Of a stretch of 64,000 nt of DNA, positions 32,829-41,406 are shown piece after piece. Where the stretch lies: positions 1-64,000 of the forward strand of contig CAWGNN010000001.1 of NCBI GenBank assembly GCA_963824105.1, given 5' to 3'. Position 1 is the first letter of the stretch, and every line of letters begins with the position of its first letter. This DNA comes from CAWDVB01 sp963824105. GTDB lineage: Bacteria; Actinomycetota; Actinomycetes; Propionibacteriales; Nocardioidaceae. The notes under the pieces were generated by a model that saw only the letters and a list, made by a program, of their open reading frames with translations, searched no databases and had not been told where the DNA came from. A program made the position numbers and the translations under genes.

Positions 32829-33839
32829 TCAACGTGGAGCGGGGCCGGTTGTGCCGCGCCGCATGAGCTCAACGGGCAGGAGCATCTGCATCGCGGAGTC
32901 CGTCTGGCCCTTGATGACGCGCAGGAGAGTCTCCGCTGCCAGCTCGCCCTCACGCCGTAGCGGCACGTGAACCGTGGTGAGCGGGGGAGTGAGCTTGGAG
33001 ACGTAGTCGATGTCGTTGTATCCGGTGATGGACACCTGGTCCGGGCACGAGATGCCGTGCTCGCCCAGCGCCTGCAGGGCTCCGATCGCGAGGAGGTCGT
33101 TGGCCGCGACGATCGCGGTGAAGCGTGCTCCTGCCTCCAGCCGCTTGCGGACGACGGCGGCTCCGGACTCCTCGGTGAACGAATCGGCTTCGAACGTTTC
33201 TGCCTCGAGCTGGTGGGTGAGGACCGAGGCCTGGAAGGCGTCGGCCCGATCCTCTGCCGTCGAGGTCGTCGGCGGGCCCGCCAGGTGGACGATCCTTCGG
33301 TGGCCGAGCTCGACCAGGTGATCGACACAGAGCTTGACCCCGTGTCGGTCGTCAGCACCCACGAAGGGCAAGGAGGCCGATCGGGTCCTGCGGTTGACCA
33401 GCACAGTCGGCACTTCGTCCTCCGCGAGGGATGCCAGCGTGGCGCTCTCCAGGTGGGCGGTGGCGATGATGAAGCCGTCGACACCGCGGCCGCGCATGGC
33501 GAGGACCTGGTCACGCTCGGTCACCGGGTCGTGGTTGGTGTCGGTGAGGACCAGCGTGTAGCCGGCTCCGCTCAGCACGTTCTCTGCCCCGCGCACGATC
33601 GGGGGGAACAGCGGGTTGGTGATGTCGGGCACGACCAAGGTCACAACCATCGATCGTGACGTCCTCAGGCCGCGGGCCATGCTGTTCGCGACGTAGCCCA
33701 GGGTCGTTGCGGCCTGTTCGACACGTCGCACCGTCTGCTTGCTGACTCCGTCGCGAGCGGCCGGGTTGAGCGCACGCGAGGCCGTTCCCGGGTGGACGCC
33801 CGCGGCACGTGCGACATCGACCAGACGAACCCGAGCCAT
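32829..33839 (-). CDS. LacI family transcriptional regulator of the catabolic island
   Basis: A 336-residue regulator with the LacI helix-turn-helix at the start (LVDVARAAGVHPGTASRAL), hinge helix near GYVANSMARGLRT and a periplasmic-binding-protein-like effector domain. It would bind 12-bp palindromes of the type ACAAACGATTGT; one (33876-33887) lies 37 bases before its own ATG 33839, so it probably controls itself. It diverges from the ABC transporter, whose promoter also has the site. The effector is unknown; it should be the transported compound or a product. The family most often represses without ligand. Confidence 0.92.
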   Translation of the reverse strand: MARVRLVDVARAAGVHPGTASRALNPAARDGVSKQTVRRVEQAATTLGYVANSMARGLRTSRSMVVTLVVPDITNPLFPPIVRGAENVLSGAGYTLVLTDTNHDPVTERDQVLAMRGRGVDGFIIATAHLESATLASLAEDEVPTVLVNRRTRSASLPFVGADDRHGVKLCVDHLVELGHRRIVHLAGPPTTSTAEDRADAFQASVLTHQLEAETFEADSFTEESGAAVVRKRLEAGARFTAIVAANDLLAIGALQALGEHGISCPDQVSITGYNDIDYVSKLTPPLTTVHVPLRREGELAAETLLRVIKGQTDSAMQMLLPVELMRRGTTGPAPR

Positions 33840-33875
33840 GGCGGCCCCTCCTACGCGTTGTGTGTCGATCTTGCC

Positions 33876-33887
33876 ACAAACGGTTGT
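33876..33887. promoter_or_regulatory. LacI-type operator 1 (lacI-like gene)
   Basis: ACAAACGGTTGT, between the regulator start (33839, minus strand) and the transporter. It matches RCAAWCGDTTGY, shared by all six sites of this island, and suggests autoregulation. Confidence 0.7.
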
Positions 33888-33953
33888 CGGAATTCACCCG
33901 GAATCGCCTAGGAACACCCTCGGTAAAAGGGTGAGATCGACCGAGTGTGACTC

Positions 33954-34001
33954 TTGACACCGGGTCGCGGAGTGCCGCAGTATGGCGCCACAATCGTTTG
34001 C
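33954..34001 (+). promoter_or_regulatory. transporter promoter with operator 2
   Basis: A consensus -35 TTGACA (33954-33959) is followed by a weak -10 region near CAGTATGG (33978-33985), then by operator ACAATCGTTTGC at 33990-34001. The operator would lie at about the start of transcription, the classic place for repression. Confidence 0.65.
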
Positions 34002-34068
34002 GCTGCAGGGCAGTTGGTCCGCGTTGGTGCCGGCCTGTGGGGCGCATTCACCAGAGGAGGAACAGCAG

Positions 34069-35355
34069 GTGCTTCGACGCAATCGCTTGTCAAAAGCGAG
34101 TCTCACCGTCGCCTCGGTAGCGACCCTCGGACTCGCGCTCGCCGCATGTAGCTCCAACGCGGGAACGTCCAGCTCCGGGTCGTCCAGTAGCGCGGCCGCC
34201 CCGTCCAGCAGCTCGTCCAGCGCGGCTGGCCCGCTCGTCATCGGGGCGTCGATCTCGCTGACCGGCGACTTCTCCGACCCGGGCAAGGCCGTCGAGGCCG
34301 GCTACAAGCTGTGGGCCGCGACCGTCAACGCGAAGGGCGGCATCCTCGGCCGGCAGGTCCAGCTCGACATCGTCGACGACGCGTCCGACCCCACCCAGGT
34401 GGTGACCAACTACCAGAACCTGATCAACAAGGACCACGTCGACCTGACGTTCGGTCCCTTCTCGACCTTGCTGACTGCGCCTGCCGCGCAGGTCGCGGCG
34501 CGGTACAACTACGCGTTCCTTGCTCCTGCCGGCGGTGGCCCCGCGGTGTTCGACAACAAGCTGGGCAACTTCTTCTTCATCCAGCCCGCTCCCGTGGTCG
34601 GCGCCGGTGACGTCTTCGCCAACTTCCTTCTGAGCCTGCCCAAGAGTGAGCAGCCGAAGACGGCGGCCTACACCGAGCTGGACGACCCGTTCTCCGCCCC
34701 GATCGCCGAGAACATCAGGACCAAGCTCGAGGCAGCCGGCATCCAGACCGTCTACAAGAAGGTCTACCCGGCTGAGACGACCAACATGGGCCCGATCATG
34801 GCTGCGGCCGTGGCCAAGAAGCCGGACATCATCGTCGGCGGCACCCAGAGCGTCGACGCATACGGTCAGATCAAGGCGCTGGTTCAGTTGAAGTACAACC
34901 CGAAGTTCATCTTCCTGTCCAACGGCGCCAACTCGCCGCTGAACTTCCCGAAGAACGTCGGGGCCAACAACACCAGCGGCATCATCAGCTCCGCGGACTG
35001 GTTCCCCGGATCCACCGCTCCGGGCACTGCGGACTTCGTCAAGGCGTACATCGCGATGTACGGCGGCACCGAGCAGGAGATCGACGACAGCAGCGCCGAG
35101 GCGTACGCCACGGGTCAGCTGCTCGAGGAGGTCGCGGCGAAGACCGGCAGTGTGGACAACGCGACGATCATCAGCGCGCTGCACGCCGGCACCTGGCCGA
35201 CCATTCTGGGCGACCTCTCCTGGGACCAGTACGGAGCCCCGCAGGGCGAGTACAACCTGGTTCAGTGGCAGGGCGGGAACCTGGTTCCCGTCTACCCGGC
35301 GTCTATCGCGCAGGCAACGCCGGTGCTGACGAAGCCGGACTGGGGTACCAAGTAG
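34069..35355 (+). CDS. ABC transporter substrate-binding lipoprotein (branched-chain amino acid type)
   Basis: The extracellular binding protein of the HAAT-type transporter encoded downstream. The 428-residue product starts with a lipoprotein signal peptide; Cys27 in LALAAC is the acylated residue, followed by a Ser-rich linker. The fold is the type I periplasmic-binding protein of the LivJ group (IGASISLTGDFSDPGKAVEAG; LVIG; NLINKDHVD). AGAGGAGG sits eight bases before GTG 34069; the longer frame from 33982 overlaps the operator. The ligand cannot be read from sequence; LivJ relatives bind amino acids, amides, aromatic acids and others. A strong hairpin follows, so it is made in excess over the permeases. 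Confidence 0.9.
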   Translation: MLRRNRLSKASLTVASVATLGLALAACSSNAGTSSSGSSSSAAAPSSSSSSAAGPLVIGASISLTGDFSDPGKAVEAGYKLWAATVNAKGGILGRQVQLDIVDDASDPTQVVTNYQNLINKDHVDLTFGPFSTLLTAPAAQVAARYNYAFLAPAGGGPAVFDNKLGNFFFIQPAPVVGAGDVFANFLLSLPKSEQPKTAAYTELDDPFSAPIAENIRTKLEAAGIQTVYKKVYPAETTNMGPIMAAAVAKKPDIIVGGTQSVDAYGQIKALVQLKYNPKFIFLSNGANSPLNFPKNVGANNTSGIISSADWFPGSTAPGTADFVKAYIAMYGGTEQEIDDSSAEAYATGQLLEEVAAKTGSVDNATIISALHAGTWPTILGDLSWDQYGAPQGEYNLVQWQGGNLVPVYPASIAQATPVLTKPDWGTK

Positions 35356-35364
35356 CCGATTGAT

Positions 35365-35400
35365 CTCCGGGCCCCACGACCTCGGCCGTGGGGCCCGGAG
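35365..35400 (+). terminator. hairpin after the binding protein
   Basis: CTCCGGGCCCCACG (35365-35378) pairs perfectly with 35387-35400 around an 8-base loop. No U tract. It separates the binding protein from the permease operon, which has its own operators. Confidence 0.7.
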
Positions 35401-35483
35401 TCCAGGGCGGTTCGTCTGCCACGGTGGACGGACCAGCCCGAGGTGGCCGCCTGCGGCCCGACTCTGGTCGGCCTTCCGGCGCC

Positions 35484-35495
35484 GCAAACGGTTGC
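35484..35495. promoter_or_regulatory. LacI-type operator 3
   Basis: GCAAACGGTTGC lies 92 bases upstream of operator 4. Two sites in front of the permease genes could allow looping. The rest of the 313-base stretch 35356-35668 holds only the hairpin and operators 3 and 4. Confidence 0.6.
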
Positions 35496-35586
35496 CGTAC
35501 GACCCAAAGAACCACGTGCCGCACCCGGGAGAGCTCGCCTGAGCGGGTATCGACTCAATCTCGCGGCGCTCTGCAGACACATTGAA

Positions 35587-35598
35587 ACAATCGTTTGC
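35587..35598. promoter_or_regulatory. LacI-type operator 4 (permease operon)
   Basis: ACAATCGTTTGC, identical to operator 2. It overlaps a TTGAAA -35 candidate (35583-35588). The distance to the next GTG (70 bases) matches the binding-protein promoter (67 bases). Confidence 0.7.
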
Positions 35599-35668
35599 GC
35601 CCAGACAGGTAGGTTCACCCCATGGGTGGCCGTCCTACCGGGTGCGGCCTTCAGAGGAGGAGCAGCAG

Positions 35669-35713
35669 GTGTTTCGCCGCGATCGCTTGTCGAAGTCGGG
35701 CTGGGGTGGCTGA
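35669..35713 (+). pseudogene. 14-residue remnant of a binding-protein start, leader of livH
   Basis: GTG 35669 opens the peptide MFRRDRLSKSGWGG, followed by TGA three bases before the livH start. It matches MLRRNRLSKAS at the start of the binding protein, and the DNA in front (AGAGGAGGAGCAGCAG) matches AGAGGAGGAACAGCAG there. So a copy of the binding-protein promoter, leader and first codons lies before the permease. It may now act by coupling translation to livH. Confidence 0.7.
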
Positions 35714-35716
35714 TCG

Positions 35717-36595
35717 ATGCACACCCTGATCCAGGGCATCATCTTCGGAGTCCTCAGCGCCGGCATGTATGCGCTGATGGCCTCGGGCCAGACGCTGATC
35801 TTCGGCATCATGAAAGTCGTCAATCTGGCCCAGGGCGCGATGGTGATCCTCGGCGCCTATCTGTCCTTCCAGCTGTTCACCAGCTTCGGCATCGACCCCT
35901 TCGTGTCGATCCCCATCACCACCGTGGTGATGTTCGGTGTCGGCGTGGCGACGGAGGTCTTCTTCCTCAGGCCGTTGCGGAAGGAGGAGCGCGCGGAGCT
36001 GAGTCTGCTCGTGACCTTCGCCGTCGCGCTGCTTCTCGAGGGCCTCATGGTGTTCTTCTGGAGCACCAACATGCGCAGCATCAACAACTCGTACGTCAAC
36101 GCCTCCTGGTCGATCGCGGGCTACCAGATCCCCGTCGTCCGGGTCTGGGCGTTCGTCCTCTCGGCGGTCGCCTTGGGCCTGCTCTTCTGGCTCCTCAACC
36201 GCACCAAGTTCGGCCGGGCGGTGCGTGCCAGCGTGCAGAACCCCGAGTCGGCCACCCTGCTCGGCGTCAGGTCGGAGACGATCTCGGCGCTCGGCTTCGG
36301 ATTGGGTGCCGCGACGGCCGCTTCGGCAGGAGCGATGTACGCCATGTTGTACCCGTCGTTCAACGCCGGCAGCCACTACGACCTGATCTCGCTGCTTCTC
36401 TCGATCGTCCTTCTGGGAGGACTCGGCAGCATCGGTGGAGCCATCGTCGGCGCCTTGGTCATCTCGCTGGCCGAGTCGATCGTCGCGGTCTATGACCCGG
36501 TCTGGGCGCCCATGTCGTTCTTCGTGGTGCTCCTGCTGGTGCTGCTGCTGCGCCCCCGCGGGCTCTTCGGCACGGCAGCGAGGGGGGCGATCTGA
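35717..36595 (+). CDS. branched-chain amino acid-type ABC transporter permease (LivH-like)
   Basis: One of two membrane subunits of the transporter. The 292-residue product has about eight helices and the LivH start (IIFGVLSAGMYALMASGQTL; FGIMKVVNLAQGAM). The loop LGVRSETISALGFGLG with GLGSIGGAIVGALV is the ATPase-contact region. ATG 35717 has only a weak GGGGTGG before it and begins three bases after the stop of the mini-ORF, so it may depend on re-initiation. The next gene overlaps by one base. Confidence 0.92.
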   Translation: MHTLIQGIIFGVLSAGMYALMASGQTLIFGIMKVVNLAQGAMVILGAYLSFQLFTSFGIDPFVSIPITTVVMFGVGVATEVFFLRPLRKEERAELSLLVTFAVALLLEGLMVFFWSTNMRSINNSYVNASWSIAGYQIPVVRVWAFVLSAVALGLLFWLLNRTKFGRAVRASVQNPESATLLGVRSETISALGFGLGAATAASAGAMYAMLYPSFNAGSHYDLISLLLSIVLLGGLGSIGGAIVGALVISLAESIVAVYDPVWAPMSFFVVLLLVLLLRPRGLFGTAARGAI

Positions 36596-37668
36596 TGGGC
36601 GCGCTCCGTTCCTTCGTCGGACCTGGATGGACGACCCTGTTCTTCGGGACTCTCGTGGCGCTGCCCTTCGCAATCACCTCGGTTGATACGGCGCACTGGG
36701 TGCTCAACATGCTCATCTTCACGTTGATGTACGCCGCCATGTCGAGCGCGTGGAACCTCGTGGGAGGCATGGCGGGATACCCCTCGCTCGGACACGCCGC
36801 GTTCTTCGGGCTAGGGGCCTACTTCGAGGCGATCTGGTTCCAGCACCACGCGATCACCAGTGGCTACGAGCCGTTCATTCTGTTGCCGCTGGTCGGGCTG
36901 GTCGGGGCCGCCGTCGGCTATCCGTTCGCTTGGATCTCCATGCGCACCCGCTCCGATGTCTTCGCCATCGTCACCATCACCCTGTTGTTCGTCGGCCAGC
37001 AGCTCGCCTACAACCTGCACGGCCTCACCAACGGCTCCTCCGGTATGGCGATGCCGGTGCTCCCGTTCCCGGCGGACACCTTCGAGCGGCCCTTCTACCT
37101 GGCCTTCGTCGGCCTGCTCGCGCTGGCCATGGCCATCACCTGGGGCGCCATGCGCTCCAAGGTCGGCCTGTCTCTGGTCGCGGTACGCGCCGACGAGGAC
37201 AAGGCGGCGGGCATCGGGGTGCACGTCAACGGGGTCAAGATGCTCTCGTTCTGTGTGAGCGTCGGACTGACCGCGATGGCCGGGGGCATCTACGCGAGCT
37301 ACGAGTTCTACCTCTACCCCCAGTACGCCTTCGACCCCCTGATCACGATCGGAGTGGTCCTGATGACCTTCCTCGGGGGCCGGGGCACGCTGTGGGGGCC
37401 GGTGCTCGGGGCGTTCATCCTCGAGATGTCGCATCTGTACCTCGCCTCTTCAACCCTGGGCCAGCACCGCCTCTTCCTGGTCGTCTGGGCCCTGATCTTC
37501 CTGGTGGTGATGTTGTTCATGCCTCGCGGCATCCTTCCGTCGTTGCAGGAGCGGCTGCGATTCAGGAGGGCTCGAACGGCTCCCCCCTCGGATCCGCCAT
37601 CGGGCGACCCGCTCGAACCATCCAGACAGACCGCCCCGACAACTCCCGCGGAGGTGAACGGCGCATGA
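36595..37668 (+). CDS. branched-chain amino acid-type ABC transporter permease (LivM-like)
   Basis: The second permease, 357 residues, with eight to nine helices and the LivM pattern GYPSLGHAAFFGLGAY and MTFLGGRGTLWGPVLGA. The C-terminal 45 residues are a hydrophilic, proline-rich tail (about 312-357) longer than in E. coli LivM. ATG 36595 overlaps the livH stop (TGATG). The stop overlaps the livG start. Confidence 0.92.
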   Translation: MGALRSFVGPGWTTLFFGTLVALPFAITSVDTAHWVLNMLIFTLMYAAMSSAWNLVGGMAGYPSLGHAAFFGLGAYFEAIWFQHHAITSGYEPFILLPLVGLVGAAVGYPFAWISMRTRSDVFAIVTITLLFVGQQLAYNLHGLTNGSSGMAMPVLPFPADTFERPFYLAFVGLLALAMAITWGAMRSKVGLSLVAVRADEDKAAGIGVHVNGVKMLSFCVSVGLTAMAGGIYASYEFYLYPQYAFDPLITIGVVLMTFLGGRGTLWGPVLGAFILEMSHLYLASSTLGQHRLFLVVWALIFLVVMLFMPRGILPSLQERLRFRRARTAPPSDPPSGDPLEPSRQTAPTTPAEVNGA

Positions 37669-38396
37669 GCGCAATGCTCGAAGTTGCGAAGGTGACCAAG
37701 TCGTTCGGCCCGGTCCGGGCCGTGCAGGGAGCGTCCCTGACGGTCGAGGAGGGCTCGATCACTGCGCTGATCGGCCCGAACGGCTCGGGCAAGACGACGC
37801 TGTTCAACTTGATCACCGGATACCTGCGGCCCGACAGCGGGTCGATCTCGTTCCGCGGCCGTGAGGTGACATCGGAGAGCCCGGCCAGTCTGTACCGGCG
37901 GGGTCTGACCCGGACGTTCCAGCAGGCACGGGTGTTCCCACACCTCACCGTCGAGGAGAACCTCGTCGTCGCCTCCGGATTCAGCTGGGGGGAGCTGTTC
38001 GGCAAGCGGGTCGGGCGCAAGGACGCCGAGGCCGCGGCCAAGCTGCTGGAGGAGTTTCGCATCTCCCACGTGGCCGACCTCTACGCCAGCGAGCTCTCCT
38101 ACGGCCAGCGCAAGCTGCTCGAGTTCGCCGCGGTGTTGATGAGCCGCCCGAAGCTGGTCCTCCTCGACGAGCCGACCGCCGGGGTCAACCCCGTGCTCAT
38201 CGAGACGATGGAGCAGCACATCCGATCGCTGAACGAAGCCGGGATCACGTTCCTCATCGTCGAGCACGACATGAGCTTCGTGATGCGGCTCTGCAACCCG
38301 GTGCACGTGTTCGACCAGGGCGCGGAGATCTTCACCGGGACACCGTCAGAGGTGCAGTCCCATCCGGCAGTCCTCGACGCGTACCTGGGGGCATGA
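37665..38396 (+). CDS. ABC transporter ATP-binding protein (LivG-like)
   Basis: An ATPase subunit of 243 residues. Walker A GPNGSGKT is at 37-44, the signature is LSYGQRK, Walker B is LVLLDEP, and the switch histidine is in LIVEHDM. The LivG mark TFQQARVFPHLTVEENL is present. GGAGG lies ten bases before ATG 37665; the long frame from 36750 overlaps livM and is not used. It pairs with the next gene. Confidence 0.94.
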   Translation: MSAMLEVAKVTKSFGPVRAVQGASLTVEEGSITALIGPNGSGKTTLFNLITGYLRPDSGSISFRGREVTSESPASLYRRGLTRTFQQARVFPHLTVEENLVVASGFSWGELFGKRVGRKDAEAAAKLLEEFRISHVADLYASELSYGQRKLLEFAAVLMSRPKLVLLDEPTAGVNPVLIETMEQHIRSLNEAGITFLIVEHDMSFVMRLCNPVHVFDQGAEIFTGTPSEVQSHPAVLDAYLGA

Positions 38397-39160
38397 TGAG
38401 CGACCCGATCCTGAGCCTTCGAGGCGTCATCGCCGGCTACGGAGCCGGCGACATCCTCAAGGGCGTCGATCTCGACGTCGAGCCCGGCTCGGTGACCTGC
38501 ATGATCGGCCCCAACGGGGCCGGGAAGAGCACCGTGCTCAAGGCGGTGAGCGGGTTGCTCAAGCCTCGGAAGGGGACGGTCACCCTCCTCGGTGAGGAGA
38601 TCCAGCAGCTCTCCGCCAGACAGCGGCTGCTGCGAGGCATCGTCCATGTCTCGCAGGACCGCAGCCTGTTCCCCGCCATGACCGTCTGGGACAACCTGAT
38701 GATGGGCGGCTACGTGCTGCGCGACCCGGCCGAGGTGCGCCGGCGAGTCGAGAAGGCCGCGGACGCCTTCCCGGTCTGCCGGGAACGTGCCCGCGACCAC
38801 GCGGGCTCGCTGTCGGGAGGGGAGCAGAAGCAGGTCGAGTTCGCCCGCTCGCTGGTCCTCGACCCGAAGCTGATCCTGCTCGACGAGCCCTCGATCGGGC
38901 TCGACCCGAAATCGCGGACCCACGTCTTCGAGAGCATCCGGACACTCGCCGAACAGGGTCATACCGTCCTGCTCGTGGAGCAGAACGCCCGCTCGGGCCT
39001 CGCGGCCTCGGACTGGGGCGCGGTGCTCGAGACCGGTGTCGTCCGCCTGGTCGACCGCGGATCCGCCCTGCTGACCAACCCGGAGGTGGCTCGGCTGTAC
39101 CTCGGCGCCGCTGGGTCGACCTCCCTCGCTACCTCTACCGAGCCATCGGCTTCCACCTGA
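38393..39160 (+). CDS. ABC transporter ATP-binding protein (LivF-like)
   Basis: The second ATPase, 255 residues, with Walker A GPNGAGKS at 39-46, signature LSGGEQK, Walker B LILLDEP and, as usual in LivF, VEQN in place of the switch histidine. Start ATGATG overlaps the livG stop; the second ATG is an alternative. The C-terminal 20 residues are Ser/Thr-rich. The next gene begins 43 bases later with its own ribosome-binding site. Confidence 0.94.
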   Translation: MMSDPILSLRGVIAGYGAGDILKGVDLDVEPGSVTCMIGPNGAGKSTVLKAVSGLLKPRKGTVTLLGEEIQQLSARQRLLRGIVHVSQDRSLFPAMTVWDNLMMGGYVLRDPAEVRRRVEKAADAFPVCRERARDHAGSLSGGEQKQVEFARSLVLDPKLILLDEPSIGLDPKSRTHVFESIRTLAEQGHTVLLVEQNARSGLAASDWGAVLETGVVRLVDRGSALLTNPEVARLYLGAAGSTSLATSTEPSAST

Positions 39161-39203
39161 CCATGAGCACTCCCGACTATCCACACACTCAAGGGGGCAA
39201 CGC

Positions 39204-40145
39204 GTGACCACACCAACTCTTCGGATCGGCTGGATCGGGACCGGCCGGATGGGTGCTGCCATGGCGGGCCGACTGGCCAGCGCTGGCTACGACCTCACCG
39301 TCTGGAACAGGACCAGGTCCAAGACCGAACCGCTGGCCGCACTCGGCGCGAAGGTGGCCGACGAGATCGCCGACCTGCGCGACCTCGACGTCGTCTTCAC
39401 CATGGTGTCGACTCCCGACGACCTGGAACAGGTGATGGTTGGTGAGGCGGGGCTGCTCGCCGACCCCTCCCACGTTCCCGGCGCGGTGGTGGACACCTCG
39501 ACGGTGAATATCGACGCCTCGGCCCGGATGCGCGCCGCCTGCGCGGAGCGGGGAGTGGACTTCCTGGCCTCCCCGGTCAGCGGCAACGGCAAGGTGGCCC
39601 GCGCCGGCGGCCTCAGCCTGGTGGTGTCGGGACCCGAGCAGACTTACGAGCGGGTGCGGCACGTGCTCGACGAGCTCGGCAAGGGCGCCACCTGGGTCGG
39701 CGAGGGCGATGAGTCACGCCTGGTGAAGATCGCCCACAATCTGATGCTGGGCGTGGTGACCCAGTGCCTGGCCGAGATCACCGTGCTCTGTGAGAAGGGG
39801 GGCGTGCCCCGGCACGCCTTCTTGGAGTTCCTCAACAACTCGGTGATGGGGTCGACCTTCACGCGGTACAAGTCACCGGCGTTCGTCAACCTCGATTTCA
39901 CGCCGACCTTCACCCCGGTCCTGCTGCGCAAGGACTTCGACCTCGGCTTCGAGGCCGCCCACCAGCTCGACGTGCCGATGCCGGTTTGCGCCGCCACCGC
40001 GGCCGCGATCCAGGCCACCCTCAGCAAGGGTCACCACGAGGAGGACTTCGCTGTCCTGCTCGATCTCCAGGCCGCCAACTCCGGGCTCACGCTCAAGGCG
40101 GAGAATGTCTTTGTGGACGACGGATTATCCGCCGCAGAGGAGTGA
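39204..40145 (+). CDS. NAD(P)-dependent dehydrogenase of the 3-hydroxyisobutyrate dehydrogenase family
   Basis: A beta-hydroxyacid dehydrogenase of 313 residues. The nucleotide loop is GWIGTGRMGAAMAGRL near the start, the substrate segment is SPVSGNGKVARAGGL, and the catalytic lysine is Lys175 in RLVKIAHNLMLG. The family oxidises 3-hydroxy acids such as 3-hydroxyisobutyrate, tartronate semialdehyde or 6-phosphogluconate-like substrates. AAGGGGG lies before GTG 39204. It is placed after the transporter and before the M24 gene (five bases gap), so it is part of the catabolic run. The substrate is unknown. Confidence 0.88.
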   Translation: MTTPTLRIGWIGTGRMGAAMAGRLASAGYDLTVWNRTRSKTEPLAALGAKVADEIADLRDLDVVFTMVSTPDDLEQVMVGEAGLLADPSHVPGAVVDTSTVNIDASARMRAACAERGVDFLASPVSGNGKVARAGGLSLVVSGPEQTYERVRHVLDELGKGATWVGEGDESRLVKIAHNLMLGVVTQCLAEITVLCEKGGVPRHAFLEFLNNSVMGSTFTRYKSPAFVNLDFTPTFTPVLLRKDFDLGFEAAHQLDVPMPVCAATAAAIQATLSKGHHEEDFAVLLDLQAANSGLTLKAENVFVDDGLSAAEE

Positions 40146-40150
40146 TCACC

Positions 40151-41392
40151 ATGTCCGAAAGGCCGTTACCGGCGCCTGGACACATGGGCGTCGACTATGA
40201 GCACCGGGTCGATTTCGACCGCCTTCGCAGCTACCGGCTCGGCCGGGCGAAGGCCGCTTTGGAGGGGAGCGAGTGCGGTGCGTTCCTGCTCTTCGACTTC
40301 TACAACATCCGCTACACGACGCACACCTGGATCGGTGGGGCGCTCGGCGACAAGATGATCCGTTACGCCCTGCTCGCGCGCGGCAAGGAGCCGGTGCTGT
40401 GGGACTTCGGCTCTGCCGTGCGTCACCACAAGATCTACTCCACCTGGCTCCCGACCGAGAACTACCGGGCGGGATTCCTGGGCTTCCGGGGTGCGGTCGC
40501 ACCCAGCGCCGGCCTGATGGCCGACGCGGTCACGGAGATCAAGTCGATGCTGGTCGAGGCCGGGGTGGCGGATCTGCCCGTCGGGGTCGACATCGTCGAG
40601 CCGGCGTTCCTGTTCGAGATGCAGCGTCAAGGACTCACGGTGGTGGACGCTCAGCAGCTGATGCTGGACGCGCGGGTCATCAAGAACGTCGACGAGATCA
40701 TGTTGCTCACCCAGGCGGCGGCGATGGTCGACGGGGTCTACCAGGACATCTACGAGGCGCTGAAGCCGGGAGTGCGCGAGAACGAGATCGTCGCGCTGGC
40801 CAACAAGCGGCTCTACGAGATGGGGTCGGACCAGGTCGAGGCGATCAACGCGATCTCGGGGGAGCGGTGCAACCCGCACCCCCACAACTTCACCGATCGG
40901 CTGATCCGCCCGGGCGACCAGGCATTCTTCGACATCATCCACTCCTACAACGGCTACCGCACCTGCTACTACCGCACCTTCTCGGTCGGCTCGTCGACAC
41001 CTGCACAGCGAGACGCATACACGCAGGCCCGGGAGTGGATGGATCGCGGCATCGACGGCATCAAGGCCGGGGTCGGCACCGACGAGATCGCCGCCCTGCT
41101 CCCGAAGGCCGAGGAGTTCGGGTTCGAGAGCGAGATGGCGGCGTTCGGCCTGCAGTTCGCGCACGGCCTCGGCCTGGGCCTGCACGAGCGGCCCATCATT
41201 TCGCGACTCAACTCCATGAAGGAGCCCATCGAGCTCCAGGTCGGGATGGTCTTCGCCCTGGAGACCTACTGCCCCGCATCGGACGGCTTCTCGGCCGCGC
41301 GGATCGAGGAGGAGATCGTCATCACCGACGACGGTCCCCGAGTCCTGACGCTGTTCCCGGCCCAAGAGCTCGTCGTCGCCAATCCCTACTGA
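40151..41392 (+). CDS. M24-fold (creatinase/prolidase-like) protein with altered metal site
   Basis: A 413-residue protein with an N-terminal creatinase-like domain (LRSYRLGRAKAALE, FLLFDFYNIRYTTH) and a pita-bread C-terminal domain. In metallopeptidases of the fold two Asp about 11 residues apart bind metal. Here Asp261 is kept (FFDIIHSYNGYR), but the second position is Cys272. His338, His345, Glu371 and Glu386 fit the remaining sites. So it may work without the normal two metals, as creatinase does. The N-terminal part also recalls DddP-type DMSP lyases, a weak impression from memory. ATG 40151 is chosen; the longer frame overlaps the previous gene. Confidence 0.82.
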   Translation: MSERPLPAPGHMGVDYEHRVDFDRLRSYRLGRAKAALEGSECGAFLLFDFYNIRYTTHTWIGGALGDKMIRYALLARGKEPVLWDFGSAVRHHKIYSTWLPTENYRAGFLGFRGAVAPSAGLMADAVTEIKSMLVEAGVADLPVGVDIVEPAFLFEMQRQGLTVVDAQQLMLDARVIKNVDEIMLLTQAAAMVDGVYQDIYEALKPGVRENEIVALANKRLYEMGSDQVEAINAISGERCNPHPHNFTDRLIRPGDQAFFDIIHSYNGYRTCYYRTFSVGSSTPAQRDAYTQAREWMDRGIDGIKAGVGTDEIAALLPKAEEFGFESEMAAFGLQFAHGLGLGLHERPIISRLNSMKEPIELQVGMVFALETYCPASDGFSAARIEEEIVITDDGPRVLTLFPAQELVVANPY

Positions 41393-41406
41393 CCAGGAGG
41401 CTCACC

